A stretch of DNA of 15,455 bases from Acidobacteriaceae bacterium (lineage in GTDB: Bacteria > Acidobacteriota > Terriglobia > Terriglobales > Acidobacteriaceae): contig JASHUH010000551.1 in assembly GCA_030040115.1 (NCBI GenBank), forward strand, positions 1-15,455. The letters run 5' to 3'. The position numbers were made by a program, and so were the translations under genes. Numbering within the stretch: the first letter of the stretch is position 1; each line of letters begins with the position of its first letter. Of this stretch, positions 1-7,482 are shown in pieces. Below the pieces are notes generated by a model that saw only the letters and a program-made list of their open reading frames with translations, had not been told where the DNA came from and did no database searches.

Positions 1-2
1 TT

Positions 3-2822
3 ACCGGCGCGGTGACGTTTACCGATAACGGTAGTGCCATCACCAATGGCTCGAGTTGCGGTACAGCGGGTGTGGTCAACATCACCTGGAATTCACCATC
101 CGGGCCGGGAACAGCCGCCTGCACCACCAGCGCGCTGGCCGCGGGAAGCCACGCCATCACTGTCACCTATAATGCGAACGGCGCCGACACAAATTACAAC
201 TCCAGCGACAATTTCGTCGCCCAGACAGTGAACCAGGCCTCCGGCGCCATGACTTTCACCTCGTCGTCTAATGACGATACTTCCGTTATCAACCAGTCGG
301 TCACCCTCACCGCAACCCTCACCCCGTCGACCGGCAGCACCACTGTGCCCTTCAGCGGAACCTTCACGTTCACTGACAGCGGCGGCCCCGTGGCCGGTTG
401 CACGGTGAGCTTTAATACCTCCACCGGAGTGGCCACCTGCGCAACTTCGTCACTCGCCCTTGGATCCCACACCCTCAAAGCCACTTACTCCAACGACCCG
501 AGCTACACTTTCAGCCCCGTTTTTCTCACGCAGGCCGTGAACCCGGGCAGCACCACCACCACCATCGGCACATCCAACGGCGCGCCCGCCGTGAACGCTC
601 AAGTCACGCTGACCGCCACGGTCACGCCCAATCCGGCGGGCGCCACCAAGCTTTCCGGCTCCGTCACCTTCACCGATACGCCCCAGGGCGGATCGGCGGT
701 CACCATCTGTTCCGATGTCGCGGTCACGCAGTCCACCGGAAACACCGCAACGGCGACCTGCACCGACTCCTGGCCCTCGGCGGGCACGCACGCAATCAAC
801 GCCACCTACGCCAACGACGCCAACTTCACCGGCAGCAGCACCACCACCGCCGCCACGGAGACCGTGGGCGCGGCCAGCACCACCACCACGTTGGCCTCTT
901 CCGCGCCATCGGCCACCGTCAACCAGTCCCCGTCGGTCGTCTTCACCGCCACGATCACTGAGAATCCGGTGGGCACCGCCGGCCTGCACGGAACCGTCAA
1001 CTTCACCGACAATGGGACCTCGATCACGGGCTGCTCCGCCGTTTCTCCGGGCGCCACTTCGGGGAGCGGCACGGCGACCGCGGTCTGCACCGATCCTGGA
1101 TTGACCGCCGCCAGTTCGCCGCACGCCATCGTGGCCGCCTACGGCAACGATCCCAACTTCGGCGGAAGCAGCAACAACCCGGCCCTATCCGAAACCGTCA
1201 GCCCGGCTACCGCCTCGGTTGCCCTGCAATCCTCGGCGCCCAGTTCGGTCACCAACCAGTCGGTCACCTTTACCGCCCAAATCACGCCCACCACTCCCAT
1301 TCCGTCGGGGGGCGTGGCTCTGTCCGGCAAGGTCAGCTTTACCGACACCCCGCAGGGCGGCAGCGCGTCAGCCATCTCCGGCTGCACCAACGTGGCGCTG
1401 GTGATCGTCGGCGGCGTGGCTCAAGCCACGTGCACCACTTCGTCGTTGGCGCTGGGCTCGCATACCATCGCCGCCGCCTACGGCAGCGACGCCAACTTCA
1501 CCGCCGCTACTTCCGGAACCGTCGCCCAAACCGTCAGCGCCGCGTCATCGGCGATTGCTCTCACCTCATCCGCCACCGGCAACACTTCCACGGTAAACCA
1601 GACCGTCGTGTTCACCGCCAGCATTCTGGTTCCGACCGGCCCCAACAACCCGACCGGCACGTTCGCTTTCACCGACAACGGAACAACGATCTGCTCCGGC
1701 GTTGCCCCCACTGCCGTGACGGGAACCAACAATTGGACCGCGCCTTGCACGGACTCCTCGCTCATCGCCGGGTCGCACACCATCGTCTCCGCCTATAGCG
1801 GCGACACCCACTTTACCTACAGCAATGGCTCTCTCACTCAAACCGTCAATCCGGGTTCGACCACCGTTTCTCTGGCCTCCACGCAGAACCCTTCCGTCGT
1901 CAACCAGTCGGTCACCTTCCAGGCCATCGTCACCCCCAATCCCTCCGGCGCTGTAGCGCTTTCCGGCAAGGTGGGCTTCGTTGACAGTGTCACTAGCCTG
2001 GCCATCACCGGCTGCTCCGCGGTGAGCCTCACCGTGGTCAGTGGGAACAGCGTGGCCACTTGCTCCACCTCGACCCTGGCCGTGGGCGCCCACACCATCA
2101 CCGCCACCTACGCCAGCGACACCAATTTCACCGGCAACTTCTCCACCTTCGTCCAGACCGTCAACGCCGCCACCAGCAGTATCAGCCTCTCCTCTTCCAC
2201 AGGCGGCGCGTCCACCGTCAACCAGTCGGTCGCTTTCAAGGCCATCGTTCCTGTGCCCAGCGGGCAGACTCCCAGCGGAACCGTCAACTTCACTGACAAT
2301 GGCAATCCGGCTGCTGGAACCGGCTGCACGAACGCCTCTCTCAGCTTGCAAAGTGGCGTCTATTTCGCCACCTGCACCGATCAATCGCTAACTGCGGGCG
2401 CTCACACCATCGTGGCTTCCTATGGCGGCGACAAAAACCTCACCGTCGCCAATAATGACGTCGTTCAGCAGGTGGCCCAGGGCCAGAGCCAGACAGTGCT
2501 GACCAGCAACCTCTCGCCCGCCTTCCTCGCCGCCGACAATCCCAACAACTTCAAGGATTCCGTCATCTTCACCGCCGCTGTGAGCGTCGTACCGCCTGCC
2601 GGTTCCACCGTCGTCGTGGCGCTCTCTGTGGGAACCGTCAGCTTCAGCGTGAATGGCATCGCCATCTGCACCGGGGCCACTGTCACCTCCGGAGTAGCCA
2701 CCTGCGCCACCTCAACCACCGCCGCAGCCGGGTTCACTGGCGGAACCAACGGCGTCGTCGCCACCTATACCGGTGACCCCAATTACCAGACCAGCAGCGG
2801 GCCCTTCAACCAGCTCATTGAG
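3..2822 (+). repeat. Tandem array of about nine Ig-like domain repeats
   Basis: Units end at about residues 75, 178, 287, 398, 510, 614, 719, 823 and 937, counted from the GTG at 12. Each has two Cys, one in a GC or IC motif after the FTDNG strand and one in an (A)TC motif before the SHTI strand, positioned to form one disulfide per domain. The array is also similar at DNA level: the stretch aaccagtcggtc recurs near 291, 1254, 1902 and 2220, which suggests expansion by duplication rather than ancient divergence. Confidence 0.85.
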
Positions 2823-3767
2823 GATTACTCCATCAGCGTCTCGCCTGTGCCCGCCAACGCGATCGGCGTCCTCGTGACCCAGGGCTTCACCACCGCCAAC
2901 GATCCCTTTGCTCCCGCGGCCCTGTCGGTCACGCCCGCCTCGACCGCCAACTTCACGGGCTCGCCCGCCCTCACCTGCGCAGGCTCTGGTGCCGGCGCTC
3001 CCACCTGCGGGTTCGCCTCGACCTCCGTCACTTCTTGCCAGGCAACCGCCACATTAGCCATTGCCGCTAGCGGGGTCCAGCAGTCCATCGGCGTCTGCGT
3101 CGACGCTACCAAAGCCACCCCGGGAACTTACACCATGACGATGACGGCCACCGATCCCACCACCAGCATCGTCCGCACCACCACTTTCCCGGTCACCGTC
3201 CGCGCCCTCTCCGCCCCGCTCACCGTGGTCTCCGGCCAAACCACCAATAACCAGGCGACGATCAGTTTCTCGCTGCCTCCGAGCGTCAGCCTCGCTCTCA
3301 CGAGCAGCAGTTGCGGCCTAGCCGCCGGTCCCGAGCTCTCCAGCGCGGTGAATCCGCAAACCCTCTTCATAAGTTGCAGCTTCACACCATCCTCGGTCCC
3401 GTCCTCCGCGTCGCTCCGAACCGCTTCGGTCACGGCGACCCTGACCACCGGTTCCGGAACCACTTCATCTCTCGATCGGCATTCGACGCTCTTCTTCGCC
3501 GGACTGCTCGGCCTTCCCATCTTCGGGCTCTTCGGCCTGCTGGGCGGCCGTAAGTCTACCCGCGCCGTCTTCCTCCGCCTGCTGGCGGTGGTCGCCATTT
3601 GCCTTGCCGGCTGGCAAATCTCCGGCTGCGGAGGCTCTTTCCATGCATCGAGCACCGCCACCAGCGGCGGTCAAACCCCTCCCGGGTCCTACTACATTCT
3701 CGTCACGGGAACCGGGAGCGACGGCAACACCTATGAGGCTGTCATTCAGTTGAACGTCACTCTCTAA
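3..3767 (+). CDS. Secreted Ig-like domain repeat protein (3' part; 5' end outside the window)
   Basis: The reading frame is already open at base 3. A GTG lies at 12, but the residues before it (TGAV) continue the repeat pattern, so the true start is upstream. Counting from the GTG, 1,251 residues are visible. Residues 1-937 are about nine tandem Ig-like (Big_3/Big_5-type) domains of 103-114 residues; most have an NQSVTFTA-type strand, a G-T-V-x-F-T-D-N-G strand and an A-G-S-H-T-I...Y strand. Residues 938-1152 are a Thr/Ser/Ala-rich beta region. Two hydrophobic segments follow (about 1158-1179 and 1185-1203), then GCGG at 1205-1208 and a short beta tail ending in NVTL. Such proteins are normally exported surface or adhesive proteins; the hydrophobic C-terminus probably anchors or sorts it. 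No catalytic motif is visible. The family is clear, the ligand unknown. The next gene lies 121 bp downstream on the same strand. Confidence 0.9.
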   Translation, partial: TGAVTFTDNGSAITNGSSCGTAGVVNITWNSPSGPGTAACTTSALAAGSHAITVTYNANGADTNYNSSDNFVAQTVNQASGAMTFTSSSNDDTSVINQSVTLTATLTPSTGSTTVPFSGTFTFTDSGGPVAGCTVSFNTSTGVATCATSSLALGSHTLKATYSNDPSYTFSPVFLTQAVNPGSTTTTIGTSNGAPAVNAQVTLTATVTPNPAGATKLSGSVTFTDTPQGGSAVTICSDVAVTQSTGNTATATCTDSWPSAGTHAINATYANDANFTGSSTTTAATETVGAASTTTTLASSAPSATVNQSPSVVFTATITENPVGTAGLHGTVNFTDNGTSITGCSAVSPGATSGSGTATAVCTDPGLTAASSPHAIVAAYGNDPNFGGSSNNPALSETVSPATASVALQSSAPSSVTNQSVTFTAQITPTTPIPSGGVALSGKVSFTDTPQGGSASAISGCTNVALVIVGGVAQATCTTSSLALGSHTIAAAYGSDANFTAATSGTVAQTVSAASSAIALTSSATGNTSTVNQTVVFTASILVPTGPNNPTGTFAFTDNGTTICSGVAPTAVTGTNNWTAPCTDSSLIAGSHTIVSAYSGDTHFTYSNGSLTQTVNPGSTTVSLASTQNPSVVNQSVTFQAIVTPNPSGAVALSGKVGFVDSVTSLAITGCSAVSLTVVSGNSVATCSTSTLAVGAHTITATYASDTNFTGNFSTFVQTVNAATSSISLSSSTGGASTVNQSVAFKAIVPVPSGQTPSGTVNFTDNGNPAAGTGCTNASLSLQSGVYFATCTDQSLTAGAHTIVASYGGDKNLTVANNDVVQQVAQGQSQTVLTSNLSPAFLAADNPNNFKDSVIFTAAVSVVPPAGSTVVVALSVGTVSFSVNGIAICTGATVTSGVATCATSTTAAAGFTGGTNGVVATYTGDPNYQTSSGPFNQLIEDYSISVSPVPANAIGVLVTQGFTTANDPFAPAALSVTPASTANFTGSPALTCAGSGAGAPTCGFASTSVTSCQATATLAIAASGVQQSIGVCVDATKATPGTYTMTMTATDPTTSIVRTTTFPVTVRALSAPLTVVSGQTTNNQATISFSLPPSVSLALTSSSCGLAAGPELSSAVNPQTLFISCSFTPSSVPSSASLRTASVTATLTTGSGTTSSLDRHSTLFFAGLLGLPIFGLFGLLGGRKSTRAVFLRLLAVVAICLAGWQISGCGGSFHASSTATSGGQTPPGSYYILVTGTGSDGNTYEAVIQLNVTL

Positions 3768-3780
3768 GCGACTGAAACAG

Positions 3781-3811
3781 GCGCTTGGGGCCGATCGCAG
3801 CCCTCAAGCGC
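3781..3811 (+). terminator. Terminator-like hairpin after the Ig-repeat gene
   Basis: gcgcttgggg (3781-3790) pairs with cctcaagcgc (3802-3811): 10 bp with one G-T wobble and an 11-nt loop, starting 14 nt after the stop codon. There is no T-tract, so it may stabilise the 3' end or assist Rho-dependent ending rather than act as a classic intrinsic terminator. The 121-bp gap to the next gene holds otherwise only the GAGG ribosome site at 3877-3880. Confidence 0.5.
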
Positions 3812-3888
3812 AGGGAAGGTAACGCGAAACTCTTCGAGCAAAACTTACCGGGCGGAATTTGCCGAGCCGAAACTACCGAGGTTGACCG

Positions 3889-5202
3889 ATGAAACGCACT
3901 ACTCTGTCGCTGCTGTTGCTCGCCTCCGTATCCTGTCTGGCCGCAAGAGGACAAATCAATTGCGCCTCGGGCGCCCCCGCCTCTTCCAAGCTGGTCTGCG
4001 AGTTTCCCTTCGCCACCGGTGTCCTTACCAACGCCTCTGCTCTCGGCGTCTCCTCCTCGGGCTCTTCCGGCGCGCTCACCGCCCAGCAGGTGGCGGCGAG
4101 CATCAACATCGGGATTGCCAGCCAGGTCAGCCAATTGCCCATCGCCAGCGCCTCGGCCGGCACCGTTGTCGTCTACCGCGGCGGCGTCCCTGAAACTTTC
4201 AACAACCTCGGTCCCATCCTTACCGACCGCGCCCAAACCGTCGGCCGTCACAAGCTCTTCATCGGCTTCACCGCCAGCCAATTCGTCTTTACCGACATTG
4301 ACGGTTCCTCGCTCAGCGCCCTGCCCTTCGCTTGGGCCGCGCCCGCCTACGTCTCCGGCTCCAACACTCCCATCACCACCACCTACACCACTGAAAGCAC
4401 CAACCTCAAATTCAAAATCGACCAATTCATCAGCGTCGCCACCTTCGGCATCAGCAATCGCATCGATTTCTCCGCCATTATTCCCGTTGAGTACGTCTCT
4501 TTCGGCGCCACTACCTACAACTCCCAGTCCTATGTCGTCAACTCCAGTGGCTCTTGCGTGTTTCCCGCTTCTTCCTGCCCCTATGCGAACCCGCAGTCGC
4601 ACTCCGATGGAACCGCGAGTGGTCTCGGCGACATGAACTTCAACCTCAAGGCCTCCGCTTGGACCGGCGAACACGCCACCGTCGCCGCCGCCTTCAATCT
4701 CCGCACACCCACCGGGGACGACCTCAACTACCTCGGCTCCGGAGCTTGGGGCTTTAACCCCTATGTCGTTTATTCCTATCTCTGGAAAGTTTCACCCCAC
4801 GCCAAAGTCGGCTATCAGTGGAACACCGCCACAGAGCTCAACAACCCCACGCAAACCGCCGGCGGCAACCTCGACCTCCCGGGAGGCGTGCAATACGATG
4901 TCGGAGCCGACTGGGCCGCCGCCCGTCACCTCACCTTGGCCGCCGACCTGCTCGGCAACCAATTCGTCAACACCCCCAAAGTTGTGCCGACCAACACTTC
5001 CATCACGGTTTCCGGCAAGTCGGTGCAGTTGACCACCAGCGTTCCCGCCAATACCAGCTACACCATCAACAACCTCAGCGCCGGCCTCAAGCTGAACCCC
5101 TTCGGCCAGCTCGTTCTCTCCGGGAACGTCCTGATCCAGCTCAACAACACCGGCCTGCGCAGCCGTCCCACTCCGCTCGTCGGCCTTTCCTACAAGTTCT
5201 GA
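3889..5202 (+). CDS. Outer-membrane beta-barrel protein, MetA-pathway/transporter-like
   Basis: 437 residues. The ATG at 3889 is supported by GAGG eight bases upstream. Residues 1-21 are a Sec signal peptide (MKR, then a Leu/Ala-rich core). The mature protein has a Ser/Ala-rich N-terminal part (about 25-110) and then alternating amphipathic strands with many aromatic residues, such as GDMNFNLKASAW, AAAFNLRTPTGDD and NPYVVYSYLW. The chain ends in GLSYKF, a C-terminal beta-signal with terminal Phe as recognised by the BAM complex. The GDMNFNLK and FNLRTPTGDD strands resemble the 'phenol MetA degradation' outer-membrane transporter family (PF13557-like). That assignment is from recall of the pattern; outer-membrane location is firmer than substrate. 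The gene is downstream of and codirectional with the Ig-repeat gene but separated by a strong hairpin, so cotranscription is uncertain. Confidence 0.75.
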   Translation: MKRTTLSLLLLASVSCLAARGQINCASGAPASSKLVCEFPFATGVLTNASALGVSSSGSSGALTAQQVAASINIGIASQVSQLPIASASAGTVVVYRGGVPETFNNLGPILTDRAQTVGRHKLFIGFTASQFVFTDIDGSSLSALPFAWAAPAYVSGSNTPITTTYTTESTNLKFKIDQFISVATFGISNRIDFSAIIPVEYVSFGATTYNSQSYVVNSSGSCVFPASSCPYANPQSHSDGTASGLGDMNFNLKASAWTGEHATVAAAFNLRTPTGDDLNYLGSGAWGFNPYVVYSYLWKVSPHAKVGYQWNTATELNNPTQTAGGNLDLPGGVQYDVGADWAAARHLTLAADLLGNQFVNTPKVVPTNTSITVSGKSVQLTTSVPANTSYTINNLSAGLKLNPFGQLVLSGNVLIQLNNTGLRSRPTPLVGLSYKF

Positions 5203-5215
5203 GCACACCACCGCT

Positions 5216-5239
5216 CTGGGCGCGGAAACCCACGCCCAG
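5216..5239 (+). terminator. Terminator-like hairpin after the barrel gene
   Basis: ctgggcg (5216-5222) pairs with cgcccag (5233-5239), and gg (5224-5225) with cc (5230-5231) after one mismatch, leaving an AAAC-type loop. It begins 13 nt after the stop codon. No T-tract follows. Confidence 0.45.
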
Positions 5240-5507
5240 TGAGCGTCGCGCAACCCTGCCAACTACGGCCTCACCACTTCCCGGAATCACCAGTTGCCTG
5301 TTCTCCGACACGTTGGTCTCTACACCGGGTTTCCAGGTCGTTTTTGCGCCGTGGGGTCAGTGAGCCTGTTACCGCTGCACCAACCGCAAGTCCGTCCGCC
5401 GGAGAGTCGATAAATGGAAATCCAGTTGTAACCAACTGCAACCTGTCAAAATACAAGATACAAGCTGTCTCACCCAAGTTTCTGGAGAGGGGCTCACCCA
5501 CCGTTCG

Positions 5508-5705
5508 TCAAGTGAAGAAATCTGCATCCTGCAGAGTACAAAGGACTTTCGATTTGCCGGTAATTTCCTCCACTTCGCGCACCATGAATCTATGGACATT
5601 CTCCTGGCGGGCGTTCTCCGGTCGGGGTTGAGCAGCGATGTGCGCCTCCGGCTGTCGCGCAAACGCGGAAGAGCCATCGGGAAATGCCTGTAACTCCTTT
5701 GTTTT
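5508..5705 (-). pseudogene. Coding-like frame without a start codon; possible gene remnant
   Basis: Reading the minus strand from 5705 (just after an in-frame TAG at 5706-5708) to the TGA at 5508-5510 gives 65 residues of ordinary protein-like composition, for example FPDGSSAFARQPEAHIAAQ and MVREVEEITGKSKVL. The overlapping frames give Arg/Pro/Ser-rich text typical of shadow frames. The only ATG is internal (5583-5585, 25 residues before the stop), with GGAG at 5589-5592 in weakly fitting position. The frame begins exactly where the AT-rich tract begins, as if a gene's 5' part had been lost. I do not recognise the family. It could also be a chance open frame. Confidence 0.3.
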
Positions 5706-5742
5706 CTAATTTCTAAAAATAACCCTCCTATTTTCTGAAATT

Positions 5743-5763
5743 TGCGCCGATTTGCGCGGCGCA
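5743..5763. repeat. Inverted repeat in the convergent gap, possible terminator
   Basis: tgcgccg (5743-5749) and cggcgca (5757-5763) form a perfect 7-bp stem with a 7-nt loop. It lies about 75 bp past the stop codon of the minus-strand propeller gene and abuts the AT-rich tract. A smaller stem, cgcca/tggcg (5788-5800), lies closer to that gene. Neither has a clear T-run on the minus strand. Confidence 0.3.
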
Positions 5764-5835
5764 TCCCCCTGAAAACAGGCCGTTTATCGCCAGAATGGCG
5801 GGAGGGGTAGGAAAGGGTCCTGGCGGGCAGCAAAT

Positions 5836-7236
5836 TTATGGATTGGGAGCCGTCATCACCGTGACCCGGCCCACGCTGGTGTCTCCGGCATATAAGGTAT
5901 CGTGCTTGTCGAAAGACCAATAACTGGCTTCGATAAATTGACCGTTGCCGATACCCATCCCGTTACCGATCGCGCCTAGCACGCGCCCGTTGCGGTCCAG
6001 CTTCAGGAATTGTCCATCCTGTCCGCTCGCCATCCAGGGATTACCCTCATGATCGAAATTGAGAGCGCACACCAGGTTCCGCATCTGCAGCGTCTTCACA
6101 AACTGGCCGTTGGCTGTATAAATGACAATGCGGTACTCCTCGCGATCGCCAATCCATACGTCACCGTTGGTGGGATCGACCGCCAGTCCATGAACCATGC
6201 TGAACTTCCCTTGCCCCACATTGTCCCCATACCACTGGTTGATGTAGTTGCCGTCCTTGTCGAGATGTATAACCCGTGCCGCCCCTGAAACGTCGCTCGG
6301 ATCGCTCGAATCCGTATCGTTGGGACTTTCGTTGGCGTGCCCCTCGCCGATATACATATCCCCATCGGGAGCGAAAGCCACCATCAGCGGCTCCCACAAG
6401 AGCTTTTGCCCCTTCGATTCAATCCAATCCCCCCGGTGACCGGCCACGCCGATGGTCTTGAGCAGTTTCCCCTCCGGACTTACCTCCTCCACAATGGCTC
6501 GAGTGGCGTCGCAAATCCACACATTGTCATTGGCGTCGATAGCCATGCCATGCGCCTTAAGCGAATGACCGATGACGTCGTCGCCCACAGTGCGAATCAG
6601 CTTGTGATCGGGGTCGAACTCATATAGTTGCGGCGTTCCCGCGGGGGCGCGCTTAAAGACCCAAAGATCTCCCTTTGAATCCAGGGCAACCGACGGAATG
6701 CCGCCAAACCCCTCGGGCACGGAATATGGGTAGCTGAACGTGTAGCCCATGGTTTGCTTCCACTCCACACGTTGCAACTGTTGCCGTCCGCGCGGGCCCA
6801 CGCCATTCGTCATCCGGTTATCGCACACCGGCGAGTGACTGCACGGAGGCACCCCGCCGCTCTCGGCCATCATTGCCTTCATCTGGTCAACCACGGTCTT
6901 GCACTGCCCTGAAACCTTATCCGCGTTCTTCATCAGGCATCGCCGCGCGCCAAACCCGCTCTCGCCCGCGCACAGCTTCGCCAGGTCGTCCGAACATGCC
7001 GACGTAAATCCAGCCCGGCCGCCGCCGCTCCTCGAAGTTACCGTGACATGCCCTTCCGCGTCGACCACCGTGTGTCCCGTGGGATCGGGGAACGACCCTT
7101 GCAAGGACCAAGCCGGGGAACCATTTTCGGCCGTCCCTTCCGTTGGCGGGTTCTGCGCCCCAGTCAGCGCCGGCGTCGCGGTGAACACCAATCCGATCGC
7201 CAAAGCCCCAATCCGGACGGCATAAGTTCTATTCAT
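5836..7236 (-). CDS. Secreted NHL-repeat beta-propeller protein with N-terminal Cys-rich (GLG1-like) segment
   Basis: 466 residues. The ATG at 7234-7236 follows an AGAGGGG ribosome site five bases upstream. Residues 1-27 are a Sec signal peptide ending near TGA-Q. Residues 78-112 carry C-S-D-D-L-A-K-L-C, then C100 and C112, spaced like the Cys-rich GLG1/FGFR repeat (PF00839); two more Cys follow at 132 and 138. From about 178 to 466 there are NHL-type blades: IPSVALDSKGDLWVF, HGMAIDANDNVWICD, EPLMVAFAPDGDMYIGEG, VHGLAVDPTNGDVWIGDR and a last blade with YAGDTSVGRVTV. This resembles the propeller of peptidyl-alpha-hydroxyglycine alpha-amidating lyase and other secreted NHL proteins; enzymatic activity is not shown. 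It probably acts outside the cytoplasm. It lies 246 bp downstream of the TonB receptor gene on the same strand, with a terminator-like hairpin and an inverted repeat between them. Confidence 0.82.
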   Translation of the reverse strand: MNRTYAVRIGALAIGLVFTATPALTGAQNPPTEGTAENGSPAWSLQGSFPDPTGHTVVDAEGHVTVTSRSGGGRAGFTSACSDDLAKLCAGESGFGARRCLMKNADKVSGQCKTVVDQMKAMMAESGGVPPCSHSPVCDNRMTNGVGPRGRQQLQRVEWKQTMGYTFSYPYSVPEGFGGIPSVALDSKGDLWVFKRAPAGTPQLYEFDPDHKLIRTVGDDVIGHSLKAHGMAIDANDNVWICDATRAIVEEVSPEGKLLKTIGVAGHRGDWIESKGQKLLWEPLMVAFAPDGDMYIGEGHANESPNDTDSSDPSDVSGAARVIHLDKDGNYINQWYGDNVGQGKFSMVHGLAVDPTNGDVWIGDREEYRIVIYTANGQFVKTLQMRNLVCALNFDHEGNPWMASGQDGQFLKLDRNGRVLGAIGNGMGIGNGQFIEASYWSFDKHDTLYAGDTSVGRVTVMTAPNP

Positions 7237-7324
7237 TCGAGCCCCCTCTGTCTTGCTGCTTTAGAAGTCCTGCCATGCTTCGATCATCCCGAATTTCGCT
7301 TGCCGGCTGCTCCCCACCTGATGA

Positions 7325-7344
7325 GAAAAGGCGGAGCACCCGCC
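7325..7344 (-). terminator. Probable intrinsic terminator between receptor and propeller genes
   Basis: On the minus strand ggcgg, loop gtgct and ccgcc are followed by TTTTCT (plus-strand stem at 7330-7334 and 7340-7344, T-run complement at 7326-7329). It is about 140 bp past the receptor stop codon and 90 bp before the propeller start, so it would let the two genes be expressed separately. The stem is short (5 bp but all G-C). Confidence 0.45.
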
Positions 7345-7356
7345 CCGTACAGTACC

Positions 7357-7404
7357 CCGAAAGAGGTTACATCTTCCCAACCTGGGACCCACAACCTCTT
7401 TCGG
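7357..7404. repeat. 12-bp perfect inverted repeat with nested hairpin
   Basis: ccgaaagaggtt (7357-7368) and aacctctttcgg (7393-7404) are perfectly complementary across a 24-nt loop. The loop contains a second 5-bp stem, tccca (7375-7379) with tggga (7383-7387). It lies in the 246-bp gap between the receptor stop codon (7483) and the propeller start (7236). On RNA it would be a long cruciform-like hairpin just upstream of the terminator-like hairpin. It could be an mRNA-stabilising or attenuating element, a protein binding site, or a copy of a dispersed genomic repeat. Confidence 0.7.
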
Positions 7405-7482
7405 CTTCTGCACTGAGACCACCGCCCCGCCAACTGCATCACGAAACTGCCTTCCCCTGCAGGATAACGTTAGCTCTTACCG

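Larger units (their letters stand above)
5203..5835. other. Convergent intergenic region, 633 bp
   Basis: This gap lies between the 3' ends of the barrel gene (+) and the propeller gene (-). It holds the hairpin at 5216-5239, a coding-like start-less minus frame at 5508-5705, an AT-rich tract at about 5697-5742 that stands out in this GC-rich window, and an inverted repeat at 5743-5763. The longest plus-strand open frame (5239-5631) has no ribosome site and no recognisable protein features, so it is not called. No RNA gene was recognised. Confidence 0.6.

Noticed and set aside
450..2384. Long minus-strand open frames inside the Ig-repeat gene (450-1124, 1566-2384 and others)
   Set aside because: Gly/Arg-rich shadow frames created by high GC and repetitive codons opposite a clear gene; no ribosome sites and no recognisable domains.
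3585..3640. Lipobox-like hydrophobic run before GCGG in the Ig-repeat protein
   Set aside because: It lies more than 1,200 residues from the N-terminus, so it cannot act as a normal lipoprotein signal.
3757..4674. 305-residue minus-strand open frame opposite the barrel gene
   Set aside because: Its Gly/Asp/Val-rich text mirrors the codons of the plus-strand gene, which has a signal peptide, ribosome site and beta-signal.
5239..5631. 130-codon plus-strand frame in the convergent gap
   Set aside because: No ribosome site, starts inside the hairpin region and has no recognisable features; the minus-strand frame at 5508-5705 looks more protein-like.
5369..5920. 183-codon minus-strand frame running into the propeller gene
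   Set aside because: Arg-rich shadow composition and overlap with the well-supported end of the propeller gene.
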